Below, piece by piece: positions 1 through 8,047 of a DNA stretch of 35,220 nucleotides. The translations under genes and the position numbers were made by a program. Location: positions 1-35,220 of the forward strand of contig JAAEQD010000170.1 of assembly GCA_024231855.1 (NCBI GenBank), read 5' to 3'. The stretch's first letter is position 1; every line of letters starts with the position of its first letter. The notes beneath the pieces are model-generated. The model saw nothing but the letters and a program-made list of their open reading frames with translations, was not told the origin of the DNA and searched no databases. This stretch comes from Candidatus Zixiibacteriota bacterium. Its GTDB lineage: Bacteria > Zixibacteria > MSB-5A5 > UBA10806 > 4484-95.

Positions 1-1626
1 AGCCATTGCCCTATCCATCGTGATAGAACCACGAGCGTCGATATTATCAGAAGTATAAATCGTGGACCTCTGATCATAACTGGAATCAGTGTAGAAATAG
101 CGGACGTCGTTGATAGTGTTATTGTAGCCATCGAACCGAACGATTGCATCGGTACCGGTGTTGGCAACCGAATCGACAGTTAAGCCAAGCACTTGATAAG
201 CGGCTGTGCCCGTGCCGCCGGTTTCATTCAACCTGAGTGAGAATTTCGAACCTTCGTCGTTGGTGACGAATTTCATGAAATTCTGACCACCGGCCGCGAC
301 CACAGTGGCGTAGACCTTCTGGGCTTCACCGGCCGTGGTGTCGTTGTAGGTACCAAATACCGAATCGAGAGTAAGCTTGGCATTGACCGTTGCCACCAGG
401 GCGGATAACGTATTGAACGTACCCGTACCAATCGCGAAGGTCCTGGTCTGCGTGAACGCGTCTACCAGGGTCGAACTCGAAGCGAATTGAGCGGTAACCG
501 ACAACTGGTTGCCCGAACGGCCGCGATCGTTCTGATTGGCCAGGCCTGAAAGAGCGGTATTGATACTGGCGTTGGTAGCCGTTACGCTGCCAACTGCCAC
601 GGAATACTTGGTACCGACATTAGCGGTACGAATTGTCATTGTATCAGCCGCGCCGGCATTTGCCGTCGAGGTAGCGTTTACTTTACCGGCCAGATATGTA
701 TTGGAGTTGATCGCGGTTTGGAGCTTGGAAACGATATTGGCTACGAGGTCACCCGATGCGACTGCATCGGTCCGGATTGTCAGGGTTTGCATACCAACGG
801 CGTTCGAACCCATCTCCTGGAAATTAATCTGGAAGCTGATGGTGTGCTGAACACTGTCGGCAACAGTGGTCATACCGGTCGTCGAGCCGAGTTGACCGCC
901 TGTAATCGAAGCCGCGGTAGCTGTTATGGAAATACCGTTGCCCCAGGCGTCCAAAGCGCTGATAGCATTACCCACTTTGGTAGCGCCGGCAGATGCTTGA
1001 GCGACATCGATATTATGAACCCCGTCAGACAGGTTGTATGAACCAGTCGGGTTCTCCATACCGAAACTTGTGGTATCGATTGTCGCGGATGATTCTGTCA
1101 ACTGAACGGCAGTGATACTATGAGCGCCGTCGTTAAGTTGCGAATCGCTTAGGGTCACACGAGAGATGTTGGATGATGTAATAACAGCCGTGTTGGCTGC
1201 GGAACCATCCAGCAATTTCTTGGTACCAAACTGGGTGTTAGCGGCAATACGATTGATAGTCGAGATGGCGTTTGTAATTTCAGCCTGATCGGCTGCCAAC
1301 TGATTGTCATCGTTGAAGCCTTCGTTAGCGGCGTGAATTGCCAACTCTCTCATTGAAACCAACAGGTTGTTGATCTCGTTGAGTGCGCCCTCAGCGGTCT
1401 GGATCATGTTGATCGATCCCTCTGAGTTTTCAATCGCGCGGTTTAATCCAGCGATCTGGGCTCTGAACTGCTCAGATATCACCAAACCAGCCGGATCATC
1501 AGAAGCTCTGTTTACCCGGAAACCAGATGACAGTTTTTCCATTGTCGAACCCATCTTACGGGTTGTGACTGTCAAGTTTCTCCAGGCGTCCAAAGCCGTG
1601 ATGTTATGGTTGATTCTTAAGGCCAT
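1..1626 (-). CDS. fliC: Flagellin, N-terminal 542 codons (C-terminus beyond window edge)
   Basis: Main filament subunit, exported by the flagellar type III system and polymerised outside the cell. Translation from the ATG at 1626 begins MALRINHNITALDAWRNL and continues with the D0/D1 signature SSGFRVNRASDDPAGLVISE (about residues 31-50) and a coiled-coil region with MRELAIHAAN. From about residue 150 the sequence is Thr/Ser/Ala/Asn-rich, as expected for the surface-exposed D2/D3 region. It is open to the window edge, so the conserved C-terminal D0/D1 helices are not seen. At 542 codons or more it is larger than minimal flagellins. An AAGGAGG ribosome site lies 7 bases before the ATG. Its own sigma-28-like promoter and a structured leader precede it, and a glycosylation island lies directly upstream. 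Confidence 0.96.
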   Translation of the reverse strand, partial: MALRINHNITALDAWRNLTVTTRKMGSTMEKLSSGFRVNRASDDPAGLVISEQFRAQIAGLNRAIENSEGSINMIQTAEGALNEINNLLVSMRELAIHAANEGFNDDNQLAADQAEITNAISTINRIAANTQFGTKKLLDGSAANTAVITSSNISRVTLSDSQLNDGAHSITAVQLTESSATIDTTSFGMENPTGSYNLSDGVHNIDVAQASAGATKVGNAISALDAWGNGISITATAASITGGQLGSTTGMTTVADSVQHTISFQINFQEMGSNAVGMQTLTIRTDAVASGDLVANIVSKLQTAINSNTYLAGKVNATSTANAGAADTMTIRTANVGTKYSVAVGSVTATNASINTALSGLANQNDRGRSGNQLSVTAQFASSSTLVDAFTQTRTFAIGTGTFNTLSALVATVNAKLTLDSVFGTYNDTTAGEAQKVYATVVAAGGQNFMKFVTNDEGSKFSLRLNETGGTGTAAYQVLGLTVDSVANTGTDAIVRFDGYNNTINDVRYFYTDSSYDQRSTIYTSDNIDARGSITMDRAMA

Positions 1627-1633
1627 TTAAATT

Positions 1634-1640
1634 CCTCCTT
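1634..1640 (-). promoter_or_regulatory. Flagellin ribosome binding site and candidate CsrA site 2
   Basis: The minus strand reads AAGGAGG followed by AATTTAA and the flagellin ATG. This is a near-perfect Shine-Dalgarno sequence that also contains the GGA core recognised by CsrA. In Bacillus hag one CsrA site overlaps the ribosome site in the same way. That CsrA binds here is inferred. Confidence 0.75.
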
Positions 1641-1651
1641 GAATTTAGCCT

Positions 1652-1670
1652 GCAAACATCCATTGTTTGC
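1652..1670 (-). promoter_or_regulatory. Flagellin leader hairpin with GGA loop (candidate CsrA site 1)
   Basis: The minus strand reads GCAAACA-ATGGA-TGTTTGC, a perfect 7-bp stem with a 5-base loop containing GGA. The core ACAATGGATGT closely resembles the CsrA SELEX consensus (ACARGGAUGU, GGA in a hairpin loop). Its GGA lies 23 bases upstream of the GGA in the ribosome site, a spacing suited to one CsrA dimer bridging both. CsrA and FliW are both encoded in this window. Confidence 0.7.
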
Positions 1671-1725
1671 CTGTTTGTTCATTTATTAATGCAATTTAAA
1701 GCAGCAGGGTGTTCTTTTTACTGGT

Positions 1726-1736
1726 CACCTCCTTTT
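1726..1736 (-). promoter_or_regulatory. Second Shine-Dalgarno-like motif in flagellin leader, without a start codon
   Basis: The minus strand reads AAAAGGAGGTG in the distal leader. It is a strong Shine-Dalgarno match, but no ATG, GTG or TTG follows at usable spacing; a TAA comes instead. It may be a third GGA-type CsrA contact, a ribosome standby site, or the remnant of a leader peptide. Confidence 0.35.
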
Positions 1737-1774
1737 ATGTACTGCGTTTAAATAAAACTTCTATTTCATTATAT

Positions 1775-1801
1775 CTTTCGACAGATTTCTAAAATATTTT
1801 A
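1775..1801 (-). promoter_or_regulatory. Candidate sigma-28 (FliA) promoter of flagellin
   Basis: On the minus strand TAAA (1801-1798), exactly 15 bases, then GTCGAAAG (1782-1775). The FliA consensus is TAAA-N15-GCCGATAA, so the -35 and spacing are exact and the -10 matches 5 of 8. The bases that follow (ATATAATGAAA) are almost the same as those after the flgL promoter. Transcription would start near 1767, giving a leader of about 140 bases. The TATAAT inside the shared segment could alternatively be a sigma-70 -10. Confidence 0.55.
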
Positions 1802-1832
1802 GCCATTTGGACGTATAATCGTTCAAGTTATC

Positions 1833-4643
1833 TTATTGTGCGACAGTCTCTTTCAAAAAATTATCCAAATCGCCTAAACGCTTATCGGCTATTTGATTAT
1901 CCGGCTCTTTGGCTAGGACCGCCTTATAACCGGCCGAGGCCGCCTTTAAATGCCCCATATTAAAATAACAATCGGATAATCGGATCAGGGCACTCATATT
2001 GCCGGGATAAAACATCATATATTTCTCGAAATGACCCAACGCCCGGGAATATTCCTTGTTTCCATAATAGATATCTCCCAGCGTGACATGAACTTCGGCA
2101 TCGGCGGGATTTGAATGTAGATAGTATTCAAGATATTCGGCGGCATCCGCTGTTTTGCCTTGATTGATCAATGAAACAGCCAGATTACGATAACCGGGAA
2201 GGAAGTCCTTGTTTTTGCTTAAAGCCATCAGATAATACGTTTCCGCTGACGCATAATTATTTTCTTTGAGGAAGCAATTACCAAGATTATTCAATACTTT
2301 GTAATCGTTGGGATATTGGGCGGTGGTTTTCTGGTAGCTTTCCTTGGCCTGCCCATAATTACCCAAATTGAATTGGACATCCCCTCTTGACGCCAACATC
2401 TGGGGTGAGGAAGGTGATTTCAGCAGGAAATCATCGATCGATTTTAACAAGCTTGCCGGGTCTTTATCCAAAGAATCGGCGCCGATTAAGCCAATATGCG
2501 CGTCTTCGAGACCCGGTTCGATTTCCAGGGCGCGGTTAAAACATTTGCGCGCTAAATCGGCGTTGCCCAGATTCAAATGGGCTTCACCCTCGAATAAGCG
2601 AATCTCGGCATCCTCATGGTCATATTCGATCGCTTTTTCACAATGTTCAAGTATCTTGGCAAATTCGCCCTTATCGCGGTAAATTCTGGCCAGAAGGTGA
2701 TGTAAATATTCGAAATCATCGGTTTCCGCCAAAGATTTCTGGAAAAATTCGAATGCCATATTAACGTCATTTCTCAGGTAATGAACGAAACCGAGTGAAT
2801 AATAGACCGCGAATTGACTTTGTAGATTATTGAGGATCAAGCCCATCCATTCCTTATGAGGCGCATACTCATCCCTGGTTTTGAGATATCTTAAGAATAT
2901 CTCCTCGGCTTCGATATACCTCTTCTGCCTCATATACATGAAGCCTAGATTGAACATCGGGTCGAGATAATCTTCCTTATAATCCAGAGCCTTCTTAAAT
3001 ATCTCTTCCGCTTTCTCCAGATTCTCGATACCTATATAGGCGCAACCCATCTGATCCAGAGCCATCATGAGCACATGCCGATGATCGAGATCATCGATAC
3101 TTATATTATCAATGACGATTTTAGCGTGCTCCAGGCTTTTCTCGGGCTTACTCAGGCCTCGATAAATCTGGGCCAGGTTAAAGTGAGGGAAAATCAGATC
3201 GGGATTCTCTTTGAGTTGCTGAAGAAGCAACGCCTCGGTACGTTTGCCCTTTTTCTCCATCTGCTCATCGGATAAGCCATAACCATGATGAATTACGCGC
3301 AATTGGGTCATCAAAGTCTTACCGGAAATATCCAGCTGGTTATGGACGATCCCATGATACTTGTAGCCCTTGTGATTTCTGAACATCCTGTGGGAATTTA
3401 AAAACCCGACTCGTCCTAACTGGATTTTGTTGTAAACGACAAACGAAATAGCTTCGATATCCTTACGCCTGATCGCCATCTTTATGGTTTCATGATCATC
3501 CTGAACGAACTCCTCATCGGCGTCGATGATTAAAATCCAGTCTTTGGTTCCATAATCTATCGACTGGTTACGATGATAGGAAAAGTCGTTTTGCCAGGGA
3601 TGTTCGTATATTGTGGCCCCATACTCGCGGGCTATCTCCATAGTGCGATCGGTCGAACCGGTATCGACAATGATGATCTCATCCACCAAATCTTTGATAC
3701 TCTCCAAACATCCCGGAAGGAATTTCTCCTCGTCTTTGACTATCATGCAAGCCGATATTGTTTGGGGTTTATCATCCACGGAATCGTTTAGATGTTGAAG
3801 ATTGTCGCGGGCGGTTACATTATCAGGTTCGATATCGAGCGCCTTACGAAATTGACTCTTGGCCTGCTCGTATTTACCCTGATTATCATAGATCACGCCC
3901 AGGTTGTTCAAAGCATCGGTATTGTTGGGGTGTTGCTCCAGTAATCGATTAAAATACTGTTCAGCCTCTTCATAACGTTCAAGTTCGCTGAAAACCAAAC
4001 CTTTGGCGTTCATTAAGGCAATTACGTCGGGATATTTATTTATTCCCTCGTCAATAGCCTCAAACGCTTTCTCCGCCTTATTCTGTTTGGCCAGAAGCGA
4101 GACATATTCGACTCGGTGACGGTGATGGTGAGGTTTGGCGGCCAGTGATCTTCCCATGAAATCCAGCGCTTTATCTATATCGACAAGTTTTCCGGCAGCT
4201 TCCGACCCCAGCCATAATACCTCATCCAGAGAACTATAACATTGCTTTAAAAAACGATCTACATTCGGATCGGTCTGGCTATGCTCCTTGTTAAATACTT
4301 CAACCAGCTTAACCGCCTTTTCGAATTCTTCATTGCCATAGGCAGCCATAACTTTCATGAAAGTTATATCGAGGTATGATCCGATTTGACTTTTTGCCCG
4401 ATCCAATAATTCTTCGATAGGCTTATAATCATCCAGTCTCATTTGAGCCAGAATCCACATGAAATAGATTTTAGCAAGAGGTTGCCTGGTAATCGAGTCG
4501 CCGAACCGGTCGATGGCATCGCGGCAAAGCTTTATGGTTTTCTTATATTCACCTTTAGCGAAAAATTTATCGGCTCGTTCCACCATAGCAGCCAGATTCT
4601 CAATATTAACATTAGCTTTTAATGCTCGCTTTTTCTTAGCCAT
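1833..4643 (-). CDS. TPR-flanked family 2 glycosyltransferase (candidate flagellin glycosyltransferase)
   Basis: 936 residues in three parts. Residues 15-290 are TPR-like helical repeats, clearest at 205-285. Residues 296-500 are a GT-A family 2 glycosyltransferase: SACMIVKDEEKFLPGCLESI, then VDTGS (D327) for nucleotide binding and DADEE (D374, D376) as the metal-binding DxD. Residues 505-930 hold about ten further TPRs. The family transfers sugars from nucleotide-sugar donors, and TPR fusions of this sort resemble protein O-glycosyltransferases. Its ATG overlaps the stop of the upstream gene by 8 bases. As the last gene before flagellin in an island of sugar genes, flagellin is the likely acceptor; this is inference. 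The N-terminal 130 residues resemble the upstream protein encoded at 4636-5163. Confidence 0.85.
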   Translation of the reverse strand: MAKKKRALKANVNIENLAAMVERADKFFAKGEYKKTIKLCRDAIDRFGDSITRQPLAKIYFMWILAQMRLDDYKPIEELLDRAKSQIGSYLDITFMKVMAAYGNEEFEKAVKLVEVFNKEHSQTDPNVDRFLKQCYSSLDEVLWLGSEAAGKLVDIDKALDFMGRSLAAKPHHHRHRVEYVSLLAKQNKAEKAFEAIDEGINKYPDVIALMNAKGLVFSELERYEEAEQYFNRLLEQHPNNTDALNNLGVIYDNQGKYEQAKSQFRKALDIEPDNVTARDNLQHLNDSVDDKPQTISACMIVKDEEKFLPGCLESIKDLVDEIIIVDTGSTDRTMEIAREYGATIYEHPWQNDFSYHRNQSIDYGTKDWILIIDADEEFVQDDHETIKMAIRRKDIEAISFVVYNKIQLGRVGFLNSHRMFRNHKGYKYHGIVHNQLDISGKTLMTQLRVIHHGYGLSDEQMEKKGKRTEALLLQQLKENPDLIFPHFNLAQIYRGLSKPEKSLEHAKIVIDNISIDDLDHRHVLMMALDQMGCAYIGIENLEKAEEIFKKALDYKEDYLDPMFNLGFMYMRQKRYIEAEEIFLRYLKTRDEYAPHKEWMGLILNNLQSQFAVYYSLGFVHYLRNDVNMAFEFFQKSLAETDDFEYLHHLLARIYRDKGEFAKILEHCEKAIEYDHEDAEIRLFEGEAHLNLGNADLARKCFNRALEIEPGLEDAHIGLIGADSLDKDPASLLKSIDDFLLKSPSSPQMLASRGDVQFNLGNYGQAKESYQKTTAQYPNDYKVLNNLGNCFLKENNYASAETYYLMALSKNKDFLPGYRNLAVSLINQGKTADAAEYLEYYLHSNPADAEVHVTLGDIYYGNKEYSRALGHFEKYMMFYPGNMSALIRLSDCYFNMGHLKAASAGYKAVLAKEPDNQIADKRLGDLDNFLKETVAQ

Positions 4644-5163
4644 TCGACTGCTCCAAATTTAAATCCGCCTGCTTTTCAGGCTCTCGCTTTTCAATATCTT
4701 CCAAAGCGACAGTAATCTCATCCAGCTTATCCGCCATCGCGTTGAAAGCGGGTGAAGTTTCGGCTTTTATGTTCTTATGGGATTCTATGAATTCTTTAGC
4801 TAATTTGGCGGCTATTTTAAATTCGCCCGTGAGCATTGCCACCTTAAACTCATAATAGAGAAGATCGAGACTGTGGCCAAATTTACTACGGGCGTCACAG
4901 CAAACCTTTTTAACATCAGCATACTTGGTGAGTTCGAACAGAGAGTCTATCCAGAGATGATAGGCTTCGGCCGCTTGTTCAAGGTCATTTTGACGGACAG
5001 CAAAATCAACTGCCAGCCGGCAGTTATCAATTGCTCTTGAATATTTTTTTACGCCGTAACTGTTTTTCGCCAGTTTTATAAATTTATCAAAACCTAAATT
5101 TCCCAGGCTCTTGGTTCTTCTGCCGCCATTGATATTATTAGTATATGATTTTCCCATATTCAT
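4636..5163 (-). CDS. TPR-like helical protein, apparent paralogue of the N-terminal domain of the next gene product
   Basis: About 175 residues, helical and charged, with no signal peptide or membrane segment. No enzyme motif is visible. From residue 20 it follows the N-terminal region of the downstream 936-residue glycosyltransferase without large gaps: a repeat ending in AIDNCRLAVD, a WI pair about 30 residues later, A-x-S-K-x-G-x-x-LD, and GEF-x-x-A-x-KLA. The ATG at 5163 lies one base after the preceding stop (TGAGATG); a TTG at 5175 is also in frame but would overlap. The stop overlaps the next start, so the two are probably translationally coupled. A role as partner or adaptor of the glycosyltransferase is inferred. 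Confidence 0.72.
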   Translation of the reverse strand: MNMGKSYTNNINGGRRTKSLGNLGFDKFIKLAKNSYGVKKYSRAIDNCRLAVDFAVRQNDLEQAAEAYHLWIDSLFELTKYADVKKVCCDARSKFGHSLDLLYYEFKVAMLTGEFKIAAKLAKEFIESHKNIKAETSPAFNAMADKLDEITVALEDIEKREPEKQADLNLEQSNG

Positions 5164-5164
5164 C

Positions 5165-5695
5165 TCAAACTGCAACTTCCGGTTTTGTGTTTAAAATTCT
5201 GGCCGGAATGCCAACGGCCGTAGCCCTATCGGGAATATCCCGATTGACAACCGCCCCAGCCCCTATCTGAACCTCTTTACCAACATGAACGCCCATCAAA
5301 ATTATGCTGCCGGCCCCTATATCGCTACCGTCATCCAGACAAACCGACGCGTGCTCGATTGGCCTGTGAAGTATCGGTCCCGGTAGCGGGCCGGTTTGAT
5401 GAGCCGATGACATGATCTTGACCCCCGGTCCAATGCCGACATTTCTGCCAATTGTGATTCCTCCCGAGGCATAGATAAAACATTGAGGACCGACCCATGT
5501 TCCGGCGCCTATTTTTAGTTTCTTGTCGAAATACGCTTTCAGTATAGTATCATGTCCGATATAGACATCATCGCCGAGTTCAATGTTTTCTGGGAAGAAT
5601 ATCTTCGCCCCATTTTCAATAACCACATTTTTGCCAACCGATCCGATTTTGCCTTCATAATCCAGACCGGTGCCATGACTTTTCCATTTAGGCAT
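5165..5695 (-). CDS. Left-handed beta-helix (hexapeptide) acyltransferase
   Basis: 176 residues with hexapeptide repeats throughout: IGSVGKNVVIENGAKI, IELGDDVYIGHDT, ITIGRNVGIGPGVKI, IGAGSIILMGVHVGKEVQIG. The segment MSSAHQ supplies the His typical of the catalytic site in this superfamily, and the C-terminus AVGIPARIL is the usual end of the last coil. Such enzymes move acetyl or other acyl groups from acyl-CoA to an amino or hydroxyl group of a sugar. Lying 3' of an SDR and a DegT aminotransferase, N-acylation of an aminosugar nucleotide is the likely role, completing a modified sugar for flagellin. The ATG at 5695 is preceded by AGGTG. Substrate unknown. Confidence 0.88.
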   Translation of the reverse strand: MPKWKSHGTGLDYEGKIGSVGKNVVIENGAKIFFPENIELGDDVYIGHDTILKAYFDKKLKIGAGTWVGPQCFIYASGGITIGRNVGIGPGVKIMSSAHQTGPLPGPILHRPIEHASVCLDDGSDIGAGSIILMGVHVGKEVQIGAGAVVNRDIPDRATAVGIPARILNTKPEVAV

Positions 5696-5702
5696 ACAGC
5701 AC

Positions 5703-5927
5703 CTATATTTTATCGACCGGCTTTTTCATTCCGGCTTTACTATCTTCCGGTTTTATATTTTCTTGCCTGATATCCAGGTGAAAATTGGGATGTCTTTCGC
5801 CGGTTCTCAGTCGGCCAACTCCGGGAACTTCCAGTTGACAAATGCACCGCTTCTCCGGCCGTTCCGGCTCATTGCCTATCTCAATATCAGGTTTGATGTC
5901 CGGTCTTGTAATCGTAAGTTTGGACAT
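5703..5927 (-). CDS. Small conserved-position hypothetical protein
   Basis: 74 residues, polar and Pro-rich (MSKLTITRPDIKPDIEIGNE near the start), with two Cys near residue 30 (CIC) and a basic tail. I recognise no family. It is supported by position: it fills a 239-base space between two operon genes with 7-base gaps on each side, in the same direction, and an AGGAGA ribosome site lies 11 bases before its ATG. It has no signal peptide or membrane segment. Confidence 0.55.
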   Translation of the reverse strand: MSKLTITRPDIKPDIEIGNEPERPEKRCICQLEVPGVGRLRTGERHPNFHLDIRQENIKPEDSKAGMKKPVDKI

Positions 5928-5934
5928 TTTCGTT

Positions 5935-6918
5935 TTATCTCCTCATATCGACTTCGATTTTGCTTTCATTATATACCTGGAATGCTTCGCCGGGCAGGAT
6001 ATGCTCCTGCGACGCCCATACCCAGGCCGGTAACTCCGGCGAACCAATGGGCCTGATTCTCGAGATTAGAAACGAACCGTGGGAAGTCTTTACAATAACT
6101 CCTAATTCCTCTACCACATCCACGATTGTGCCCGGGGCAATACTTTCATAGTAATTGTCGGACAGATCGAAGAAATGTCCCCGCCAGATAATCAGCTTTT
6201 TATCATCAAGCCAGGTGTAAACACCGGAGCCAGGATGAGTACAGGTGCGTACCAGATTGTGCAGATACATTGCCCCTCTATTCCAATCGACTATTCTCTC
6301 CGCCTTGACGCGTTTAAACATCATTTCGCGATTTAATTTGCGAGGAAGCAGGCCATTTTTGTTCAATTTCTTGATCAATTTTTTCAAAAGCCTATAATAA
6401 CGGGAAGCGGCTTTGGTCTTCACCGATCGAAGGTCATCCAACTGGTTGATTTCGAATTCGGCGAAATCCAATACCGCGAAAAATGGCGGCTCGTAATTTA
6501 CAATATCGCTCCCCTGGCTATCAACAGCCGCATCCTCCAGCAATAATTGTACTTCCCCCTGTTTGTTACCATTGTAAATATACGCGGCAATATCGATCAA
6601 ATATTCACCCTCGAATTGGCCGGCTAAATTGCATCCGACTTTGGCTGTATTAACTTTTACCGACAGTGGAATATTATTTGGCCATTCAAGGCAAATCAGT
6701 AAATCGGTCTGAATACTGTTTTCATGTTCTTTCGAAGCTGAAATATTTATCAGCTCAATATCAAACTCACCTGCCAAATTTACAAAATCGACAACATCAT
6801 AAGATTCATGCTCAACTTGCTCGGGTATTATAACTTTGGAGATGTTATAACCATCCCGGCATAATTTCTCCGCGCAAAAGTGAGCCAGTGAAGTATTTCC
6901 CGCGATTGCCAGTTCCAT
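5935..6918 (-). CDS. Formyltransferase-fold protein without the catalytic N-x-H motif
   Basis: 327 residues from the ATG at 6918, giving the family-typical start MELAIAGNTSLAHF. Upstream in-frame ATG (6951) and TTG codons exist but would overlap the previous gene. Residues 1-150 follow the N-terminal domain of methionyl-tRNA or sugar formyltransferases (AGN start, NGNKQGEV, then a VDSQGSDI segment like VDTGDI). Residues 210-315 match the formyltransferase C-terminal domain (DWNRGAMYLHNLVR then HPGSGVYTW). Where the N-x-H-x-SLLP active site should be, the sequence is KVGCNLAGQFEG, so both Asn and His are missing. It probably binds rather than formylates, or uses other chemistry. The island context suggests sugar biosynthesis; an actual formylation role is doubtful. 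Confidence 0.72.
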   Translation of the reverse strand: MELAIAGNTSLAHFCAEKLCRDGYNISKVIIPEQVEHESYDVVDFVNLAGEFDIELINISASKEHENSIQTDLLICLEWPNNIPLSVKVNTAKVGCNLAGQFEGEYLIDIAAYIYNGNKQGEVQLLLEDAAVDSQGSDIVNYEPPFFAVLDFAEFEINQLDDLRSVKTKAASRYYRLLKKLIKKLNKNGLLPRKLNREMMFKRVKAERIVDWNRGAMYLHNLVRTCTHPGSGVYTWLDDKKLIIWRGHFFDLSDNYYESIAPGTIVDVVEELGVIVKTSHGSFLISRIRPIGSPELPAWVWASQEHILPGEAFQVYNESKIEVDMRR

Positions 6919-6922
6919 AAAT

Positions 6923-8047
6923 CTAAACCGATACCCTTTTTGTTTGAACATCAAATGATTTCATCGCATCGAAAACCCGATGCATGTCATCAGTGCTCAT
7001 ATCGTTGAAAAGAGGCAGGCTGATACATCTTTTATAGAAATCGTACGCGTGAGGGAATTCTTCTCTTTCATAGCCGTATCTGAGCCTAAAATAGCGTGTT
7101 AGGGGTACACAGTAAGTACCTATAGTCGCCTCGACCCCTCGGGCCGCCATGTGCTTGATAAGTGAATTACGGTCAATGCCATCGGCAACTAATGCCACGA
7201 ATGTCTGAACATTCCATTGAGTCCAGGGCATGGCTTCAATCGGTTCAAGCCACTGAATTTCCTTAAGCAATGATCTATAGCTTTCGGCCAGTTCAATCCT
7301 CTTGTCAATATAAGGCTGATATCTTTCAAGTTGACTTATACCCATGGCGGCTTGAAAATCGGTCATTCGGTAATTTAATCCCGTGAAAGAATAATCGTCG
7401 TTTTCGGCGCCATGATTTCTCAAACTTTTTATTGTATCGGCGGATATTCTTTCATTGGTCACTACCGCGCCGCCTTCGCCTGTCGTGAGCAATTTACGCG
7501 GGTGAAAGCTAAAAGCCGCCAGGTCGCCAAAAGTACCACAGTTAATATTTCTGCTTTTCGATCCAAGCGCGCAAGCCGCGTCCTCGATTACGATAAGGTT
7601 ATATTTTTGGGCTATTTCCAAAACCGTATCCATTTCGACCGGTATGCCAAAAGCATGAACCGGCATTATAGCCTTGGTCCGCGCGCTGATCTTTTCCACG
7701 AGTTTCGACTCATCCATGTTGACTCCATCGGGCCGGCAATCGATAAAAATCGGAACAGCTCCCATAACCTCAACCACATTGGCGGTCGCCGGAAAAGTGA
7801 ACGCCGGAACCAGAACTTCATCTTCTGGTTTTATATCGGCTGCTATTAGGGCCAGATGCAAAGCCGCGGTTCCGGATGAAACACATACGGCGTGAGCCAT
7901 GCCCAGGTAATCAGCCAGTAACTCTTCGAATCGCTGAACCATCGGCCCGCAAACCAACATCCCTGATTGCAGAACCCGGGTCACCGCCTCGATTTCAGGT
8001 AGCGATATATTGGGCTTTATTAACTTTACTGTTGAAGATTTTTCCAT
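6923..8047 (-). CDS. DegT/DnrJ/EryC1 family PLP-dependent sugar aminotransferase
   Basis: 374 residues, the family's usual length. The start KLIKPNISLPEIEAVTRVLQ is typical. AVCVSSGTAALHLAL binds the PLP phosphate, VIEDAACALGS carries the Asp that contacts the pyridine nitrogen, and FSFHPRKLLTTGEGG carries the Schiff-base Lys. RNHG and NYRMTDFQAAMG follow in the expected order. The family transaminates keto-sugar nucleotides made by SDR dehydratases, and the SDR gene is immediately upstream. The ATG at 8047 lies inside the SDR gene, giving a 53-base out-of-frame overlap; the family N-terminus cannot be shortened enough to remove it. Its product would be an amino sugar for flagellin modification. 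Confidence 0.93.
   Translation of the reverse strand: MEKSSTVKLIKPNISLPEIEAVTRVLQSGMLVCGPMVQRFEELLADYLGMAHAVCVSSGTAALHLALIAADIKPEDEVLVPAFTFPATANVVEVMGAVPIFIDCRPDGVNMDESKLVEKISARTKAIMPVHAFGIPVEMDTVLEIAQKYNLIVIEDAACALGSKSRNINCGTFGDLAAFSFHPRKLLTTGEGGAVVTNERISADTIKSLRNHGAENDDYSFTGLNYRMTDFQAAMGISQLERYQPYIDKRIELAESYRSLLKEIQWLEPIEAMPWTQWNVQTFVALVADGIDRNSLIKHMAARGVEATIGTYCVPLTRYFRLRYGYEREEFPHAYDFYKRCISLPLFNDMSTDDMHRVFDAMKSFDVQTKRVSV

Noticed and set aside
536..1630. Plus-strand open frames across the flagellin gene
   Set aside because: They are antisense to a clear flagellin frame, have no ribosome sites and no recognisable domains.
1681..1700. Sigma-54 site before flagellin (TTGCA present)
   Set aside because: The -24 GG is missing at the required distance; the sigma-28-like site fits better.
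1789..1802. CTAAAATATTTTAG palindrome after the glycosyltransferase gene as a terminator
   Set aside because: All A/T stem without a following T-run on the minus strand; its bases are better explained as part of the sigma-28-like promoter.
7412..7849. 145-residue plus-strand open frame
   Set aside because: It lies fully antisense to the DegT aminotransferase motifs; composition looks like a complement of coding sequence.
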